A stretch of DNA of 64,000 nt, taken from positions 1 to 64,000 of the forward strand of contig NZ_JACIEH010000005.1 of assembly GCF_014196745.1 (NCBI RefSeq), written 5' to 3'. The notes beneath the pieces were generated by a model, which searched no databases, was not told where the DNA came from, and saw only the letters and a list, made by a program, of their open reading frames with translations. Origin of the DNA: Sphingomonas kyeonggiensis (GTDB lineage: Bacteria > Pseudomonadota > Alphaproteobacteria > Sphingomonadales > Sphingomonadaceae). Both the position numbers and the translations under genes were made by a program. Shown here one piece after another: positions 59,768 to 64,000 of this stretch (position 1 is its first letter; each line of letters starts with the position of its first letter).

Positions 59768-60762
59768 TGGTCGATCCTGTCGATGATGGGGTCCACGCCC
59801 ATGGCGAACGGGTCGGTGCAGGGCAGCCCGAGCGCGTCGGCGGTCTCGGCGCAGAGCCGTTCCGCCTCCGCTCGCGCGAGCTTGGAGGTGTTGAGCGCGA
59901 TGCCGACTGCCTGCACGTCCGGACTGGTCAGCCGGGCGACGGCCAGGTTGGCCTCCAGCGTCTCCCTGAGGCCCGGCACCGGATAGTGCGGCAGGCCGCG
60001 CATATGGGCACGCATCGGATCGTGGCAGAGCACCAGCGCCGCCGGCTGGGCGCCGTGCAGCAGGCCGGTCGATACGCCGGCGAAGCTCGGGTGAAAGAGC
60101 GAGCCCTGGCCTTCGATCAGGTCCCAGCCGTCATCGTCGCGCGCCGGCGAGATTTCCTCGATCGCACCCGAGATGAAGTCCGCGATCACCGCGTCGAGCG
60201 GCACGCCGCTGCCGGCGATCAGGATGCCGGTCTGGCCGGTCGCGCGGAAATCGGCGGTCATGCCGCGGGCGCGCATGCCCTGCTCGAGGCAGAGCGTGGC
60301 GTACATCTTGCCGACCGAGCAATCGGTGCCGACGGTGAGCAGCCGCTTGCCCGCGCGCCGCTTGCCGTTGCCGACCGGAATGCCCGGCTTGGGATCGCGG
60401 ACGTCGTGGAGCTTGCGGCCGTGTTTCGCCGCCGCCGCGACGATCGACGGCTCGTCGCGCAGCCGGTGGTGCAGGCCCGAGGCGACGTCGAGCCCTGCCT
60501 CGATCGCGGCGATCGCATCGGCGACCAGGTCGGCGCCCATCCGGCCGCCGGCATTGGCGATGCCGAGCACCAGCGTCTTCGCGCCGGCGGCAACCGCTTC
60601 GGCAAAGCCCAGGCGCGGCAGATTGAGGGTCAGCGGGCAATCGTCGTATCGGAACTCCCCGACGCATTCGTCCGGGCGGAACACCGCGAGCCCGCGCGAT
60701 GTCTTGATGCCCACCTCGTCGTTCGAATGGCCGAGGTAGAGGAGATAGGGACTGGCAATCAT
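59725..60762 (-). CDS. dgcN: DUF1611 protein, D-glutamate N-acetyltransferase (DgcN)
   Basis: This 345-residue DUF1611-family protein has an N-terminal alpha/beta domain (YLLYLGHSNDEVGIKTSRGL, LVLGIANAGGRMG) and a C-terminal P-loop-like domain with TVGTDCSVGKMYATLCLE, DLIEGQGSLFHPSFAG and GIALNTSKL. In the described D-glutamate pathway DgcN N-acetylates D-glutamate and DgcA inverts it; the product is then deacetylated to L-glutamate. The start MIASPYLL at 60762 has GCGGAG upstream. First gene of the five-gene unit dgcN-dgcA-deacylase-receptor-deacylase. Confidence 0.88.
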   Translation of the reverse strand: MIASPYLLYLGHSNDEVGIKTSRGLAVFRPDECVGEFRYDDCPLTLNLPRLGFAEAVAAGAKTLVLGIANAGGRMGADLVADAIAAIEAGLDVASGLHHRLRDEPSIVAAAAKHGRKLHDVRDPKPGIPVGNGKRRAGKRLLTVGTDCSVGKMYATLCLEQGMRARGMTADFRATGQTGILIAGSGVPLDAVIADFISGAIEEISPARDDDGWDLIEGQGSLFHPSFAGVSTGLLHGAQPAALVLCHDPMRAHMRGLPHYPVPGLRETLEANLAVARLTSPDVQAVGIALNTSKLARAEAERLCAETADALGLPCTDPFAMGVDPIIDRIDQCFEPSPRVATLSN

Positions 60763-60885
60763 TGCAAACTCCGCCTGCCGGTGAGTCACATGATTGCCAA
60801 ATATCCCTGTCTTGATAGCATCGAAGGCTGCGCTGCAGCATAGCCAACGGTTATGGACAGGCCGGCAACGGCCGTTCCGCGACCG

Positions 60886-61263
60886 TCAGAGGCAGCGCGG
60901 GTCCCGCACCGGGGCGTCGCCGCCCCGGGTGAGCCAGCGGCCGTCGGGGGCGCGGTACTTCTCGCCCGCCACGGTGCGCGAGATCAGGTTGCACCCGGTG
61001 ACGAAGGCCATCTGCTCCACGGTGGAGCCCGATGCCGCCTGCTGGGTGTACTGACGCTTCCGCTGGATGTTGATGTTGTTGATGATCGCCTGGAGCTCGG
61101 GCGTCGCCGTGCCGACGATGCCGAGATAGCCGTCGGGCTGCTCGCCGACGAGGCCCGCCTGGCGCGCCGCCTGATAGGCGGGATCGCGCTGGGCCGAAGC
61201 GGGGACGATCAGGGCGACCGAGAGCAGCGCCGCCAGGCCGGAGGTGGAGAGCAACTTGCGCAT
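60886..61263 (-). CDS. ydbL: YdbL family protein (DUF1318)
   Basis: This 125-residue periplasmic protein has a signal peptide (about 1-24, ending PASAQ). The mature region has AYQAARQAGLVGEQPDGYLG and INNINIQRKRQYTQQA, the YdbL/DUF1318 pattern. A longer C-terminal part contains two cysteines (GCNLIS, DPRCL). In E. coli YdbL modulates the YdbH-YnbE lipid-transport bridge. The start overlaps the ynbE stop by one base (TGATG). Last gene of ydbH-ynbE-ydbL. Confidence 0.88.
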   Translation of the reverse strand: MRKLLSTSGLAALLSVALIVPASAQRDPAYQAARQAGLVGEQPDGYLGIVGTATPELQAIINNINIQRKRQYTQQAASGSTVEQMAFVTGCNLISRTVAGEKYRAPDGRWLTRGGDAPVRDPRCL

Positions 61264-61472
61264 CAGAAAATTCCCGGATTTTCCTGGATGAGAGCCTTCG
61301 CCTTGTTGTCGAGACGATAGACCACTTCCTGGGTGATCGAAATATTGAGGTTGATGACGATCGGCTTGTCGGGCGCGGTCACGTTGACGCAGCCGCCGGC
61401 GAAGGCCAGGGGAACCACCCCCAGGCGCCCGAGCCAGCGCGGCATTGCCTGTGTCATGCTTCCAAGCTGCAT
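61263..61472 (-). CDS. ynbE: YnbE-like lipoprotein
   Basis: This 69-residue small outer-membrane lipoprotein has a hydrophobic signal ending in a lipobox-like FAGGC. The mature part (PDKPIVINLNISITQEVVYRLD) matches YnbE. In E. coli YnbE docks the YdbH bridge in the outer membrane. The start shown has GAAAGG upstream; an internal ATG at 61457 would give a more typical signal length. It begins ten bases after ydbH. Confidence 0.85.
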   Translation of the reverse strand: MQLGSMTQAMPRWLGRLGVVPLAFAGGCVNVTAPDKPIVINLNISITQEVVYRLDNKAKALIQENPGIF

Positions 61473-61482
61473 AGCGTACCTT

Positions 61483-64000
61483 TCATGGAACAGGAGCGCT
61501 TTCGCGCGGCTGAACGGTCTGTTTCGCTGCTTCCTCTGCACGATTCTGCTCCTCAAGCAATGCAGGCAGGTTGCGCTCGATCAGCCGGCTGGGATCGTAC
61601 CAGGACTGGGCGGAGTCGAGCAGCTGGCGGAAGGGCGCGCTGATCCGCACGTTGAACACGAAGGGCAGCTTCGCCAACCGGCGGATCAGGAAGTTGGACC
61701 GGGTCCCCTTTCCCTGGCTGACGCCCGAGAAGCTGATGTCGGTGATCATCTCGCCCGCCAGCGGCCCGTTCATCCGGACGGCCAGGTTCCTGTAGTCGAG
61801 CGACTTCAGCGCCTGGAACGCCATGTTCCCCCAGAAGCCGACATCGTTGCGGGTGACCTCGCCGACATAGGCGATGTGCCCGCCGCTCCGGGCATGCAGC
61901 TCGCCACCCTCGATCCGCCCGCCGCTGGCGTCGAAGATCATCGGCAGCGTGCCGTCGAACACGCCGGTGGCATCGAGATTGTCGAACGCCATCTCCTTCA
62001 GGAACAGCGCGGCATCGACGCCCTTCACATGAAAGGTCAGCCGGCGCTCGCCCTTCTCGCCAAAGTCGAGGACGGTGGGATCGAGGACCAGCTCGCCGCC
62101 GGCAAACGGCCAGCGCCCGGCCTCGACCTGCACCCGGGTGGCATCGAGCAACGCGTAGCGGACCAGGCCGTCGCGGACCGGCACGCCGGGATTGACCACC
62201 CGGACGCTCGCCTGCTGGCCGGGCGCGGTGCGCAGGTTGAGCAGGTCGGTGAAGTCGAGCTGCGTCGTCAGCCCCTGCACCGGGCCGAACGCCGCGCCGA
62301 GATCGAGATCGGTCGCGGTGAAGCGGCCGGTGCTGGTCACGCCGTCGCTGTTCCAGGCGAAGCGCCCCGAACCGGCGACGAGCCCGTCGACATCGGCGAT
62401 CACGCCATAGGTGAGCGAGGTGAGCGCATTGGGCTGGAGCCCGTCGGTATGGAAGGCGATGCCGGGCACGTCGAGCAGCGCCTCTCCCGCGCCGCTCGAC
62501 AGGTCGTGGCTCAGGGTCACGCTGCCCACCGGCACCTGCGGCACGGGCGCGACGAGGCCGGCCCGCGCAGTGATCTTGCCGTCATTCAGCGTCAGGGTGG
62601 CGTCGTGGCTGGCCAGCGGCTCGAAGCGCGGCTTCACATTGGCGTCGGCAAGCGCATCGGCGAGCGTGAAGCCGCCCTTCAGCGATAGCGCCCCATCCTG
62701 GAACGCCCAGTCGCCCTTGCCCTCGGACAGGAGCAGCGGCACCGCGCCGATCTGCCCGCCAAGGCCCTCGAAATTTCCGGCCAACCCCGAACCGTAGCTG
62801 CCGGTCAGCGCACCGATGTCGAGACGCGTCGGCGTCTCGGTGCCCAGGCGCAGCGCGGCATTGGCTATCGCGAAGCTGCTCGATCCGAGATCGAGCTGCG
62901 CCGTGTCCGCCGAGAAGCGCAGCGGGCTGTCGCCGATCCGCCCCTCCAATTCGGGCTTCTGCGTGCGGATGCCGCCCGAAACAACCCCGCCCTTCCAGCG
63001 CAGCATCGCCGGCCCGACCGGACACAGCGCGAGACGGTCGCCGTTCACCACGAGGCTGGACACGGCCACGCGCGAGAAGCTGACCGGGCTGCAACCGGGA
63101 TTCACCTCGACCCCGCGCCCATCCCAATGCGCCTGGAGCGGCATCGACAGGCCCTCCACCCGCCCGCCACTGACCGGTCCCGACAGCGTCGCGACGGTCC
63201 GGACCGAGCCCGCCATGCCGCGCATGCTGAAATCGAGCCTGGCGAGTTCGAGCCGCGCATCGCCCGCCGCATAGGGCCGGACATAGCCGGTGCCGCGCAA
63301 CTCCGCGCTGCCCGCGCGGCGCGACAGCCGCACCATCGCATCGGGGAGCCCGCCCCCGCCGAGCGAGAGCTGCCCCTCCAGCGAGACGCCGCCATCCGGG
63401 AACCCCAGTGCGACCCCCGCCCCCTGCCCGAAGCGCAGGCGCGCGCCCGAGCGCGCCGCAATATCCACATCGGCCAGATGCAGCCGACCCTCGTCACCCC
63501 GGGTGCCGAGGTCCACGCCCGCCGAACCGCCAAAGCCGCGCCCGGCTTCCCGCAGCGCGCGCGCCAGCTGCTGGACCAGCGGCGCGACGGGGGTGCCCCG
63601 GCCGTTATTCGCAAAGCCGGCGATGCGTTGAAGCGAAGCCGGGGGAAGCGCCCCGTCCTCCACCGCGACCCTGCCCTGGAATGTCGTCGCGTCCCCCAAC
63701 GCATATCGACCGGACAGCGTCGCCGCACTGGCCTTGATCTCCTGCGTGGCCAGCTCGCGGGCACGCAACGAAAGGCTTCCCTGCGTGCGCAGGCGATCGC
63801 CTGCGAAGTCGATGCTGCCGCCCAGCCCGTCCAGCCGCCCGGCCGGCGCCTCCAGCACGGCCGCGCCCACCCCGGCTCGCCCGTTCCAGCGCGCCAATGC
63901 CGGATCCAGCGATGCCTTCAGGTCGATGCGAGGCTGCGCGACATGTACCTCCCCACAGGCGACCTGCGCTGCCTGGGCGGGACCTTCGAGAGCCGGCGCG
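61483..64000 (-). CDS. ydbH: YdbH-like intermembrane lipid-transport protein, 5' end outside window
   Basis: This is a partial gene; the frame is open through the right edge and lacks its N-terminus. The 839 visible residues are repetitive beta-rich segments of the AsmA/TamB-like type (many alternating Gly/Leu/Asp strands). The conserved YdbH C-terminus (GGHIAYVGEVTRNDVGFWGN, NFLIRRLAKLPFVFNVRISA) is followed by a short charged tail. YdbH, with TamB and YhdP, carries phospholipids between the two membranes in E. coli. Its order with ynbE and ydbL is the same as in enterobacteria. Confidence 0.9.
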   Translation of the reverse strand, partial: APALEGPAQAAQVACGEVHVAQPRIDLKASLDPALARWNGRAGVGAAVLEAPAGRLDGLGGSIDFAGDRLRTQGSLSLRARELATQEIKASAATLSGRYALGDATTFQGRVAVEDGALPPASLQRIAGFANNGRGTPVAPLVQQLARALREAGRGFGGSAGVDLGTRGDEGRLHLADVDIAARSGARLRFGQGAGVALGFPDGGVSLEGQLSLGGGGLPDAMVRLSRRAGSAELRGTGYVRPYAAGDARLELARLDFSMRGMAGSVRTVATLSGPVSGGRVEGLSMPLQAHWDGRGVEVNPGCSPVSFSRVAVSSLVVNGDRLALCPVGPAMLRWKGGVVSGGIRTQKPELEGRIGDSPLRFSADTAQLDLGSSSFAIANAALRLGTETPTRLDIGALTGSYGSGLAGNFEGLGGQIGAVPLLLSEGKGDWAFQDGALSLKGGFTLADALADANVKPRFEPLASHDATLTLNDGKITARAGLVAPVPQVPVGSVTLSHDLSSGAGEALLDVPGIAFHTDGLQPNALTSLTYGVIADVDGLVAGSGRFAWNSDGVTSTGRFTATDLDLGAAFGPVQGLTTQLDFTDLLNLRTAPGQQASVRVVNPGVPVRDGLVRYALLDATRVQVEAGRWPFAGGELVLDPTVLDFGEKGERRLTFHVKGVDAALFLKEMAFDNLDATGVFDGTLPMIFDASGGRIEGGELHARSGGHIAYVGEVTRNDVGFWGNMAFQALKSLDYRNLAVRMNGPLAGEMITDISFSGVSQGKGTRSNFLIRRLAKLPFVFNVRISAPFRQLLDSAQSWYDPSRLIERNLPALLEEQNRAEEAAKQTVQPRESAPVP

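Overview
The window looks like chromosomal DNA of a GC-rich alphaproteobacterium of the Sphingomonas type. The reasons are six TonB-dependent outer-membrane receptors in 64 kb, the absence of SusD-like partners, FecI/FecR-style control, and the typical sphingomonad mix of sulfatases, Gfo/Idh/MocA oxidoreductases and N-acyl-D-amino-acid deacylases. No tRNA, rRNA, CRISPR array, insertion sequence or phage gene was recognised. The genome is compact: most neighbouring genes on one strand overlap by 1-8 bases.

Layout. 0-4.6 kb: a divergent M19 dipeptidase-like gene and a receptor. 4.6-9.2 kb: an ECF sigma factor, a FecR-like anti-sigma factor and a receptor with an STN signalling domain, which together form a cell-surface signalling set. 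9.4-14.2 kb: a metallophosphoesterase and a gentisate operon (dioxygenase, fumarylpyruvate hydrolase, GST-type isomerase) with a sulfatase attached. 14.3-33.8 kb: a carbohydrate-type locus with IclR and LacI regulators, an MFS transporter, two sulfatases, a DUF1593 protein, a receptor, a second LacI regulator, three Gfo/Idh/MocA oxidoreductases, a PD40 propeller, a UPF0303 protein and a GH3 glucosidase. Four copies of the palindrome TTAGCGCTAA lie in front of five of its transcription units, so much of this locus is probably one LacI-type regulon.

33.9-43.5 kb: a gluconate module (GntP permease, GntR-type regulator, gluconokinase, small LuxR-type protein) is flanked by two paralogous ~1000-residue exported proteins. 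Each joins tandem pectate-lyase-3 beta-helices to a gluconolactonase-like propeller. The likely logic is that exported polysaccharide/lactone-active enzymes generate aldonates that the module imports and phosphorylates.

43.6-60.8 kb: a fourth receptor, a structured spacer with a small ORF, and then an amino-acid/peptide region. It holds an M20 glutamate-carboxypeptidase-like enzyme with its receptor, a cyanophycinase-like S51 peptidase with an Lrp regulator, and an apparent operon dgcN-dgcA-deacylase-receptor-deacylase. DgcN/DgcA are known for D-glutamate catabolism, so this region reads as a scavenging island for D-amino acids or N-acyl-D-amino acids. 60.9-64 kb: the envelope lipid-transport trio ydbH-ynbE-ydbL, with ydbH cut by the right edge.
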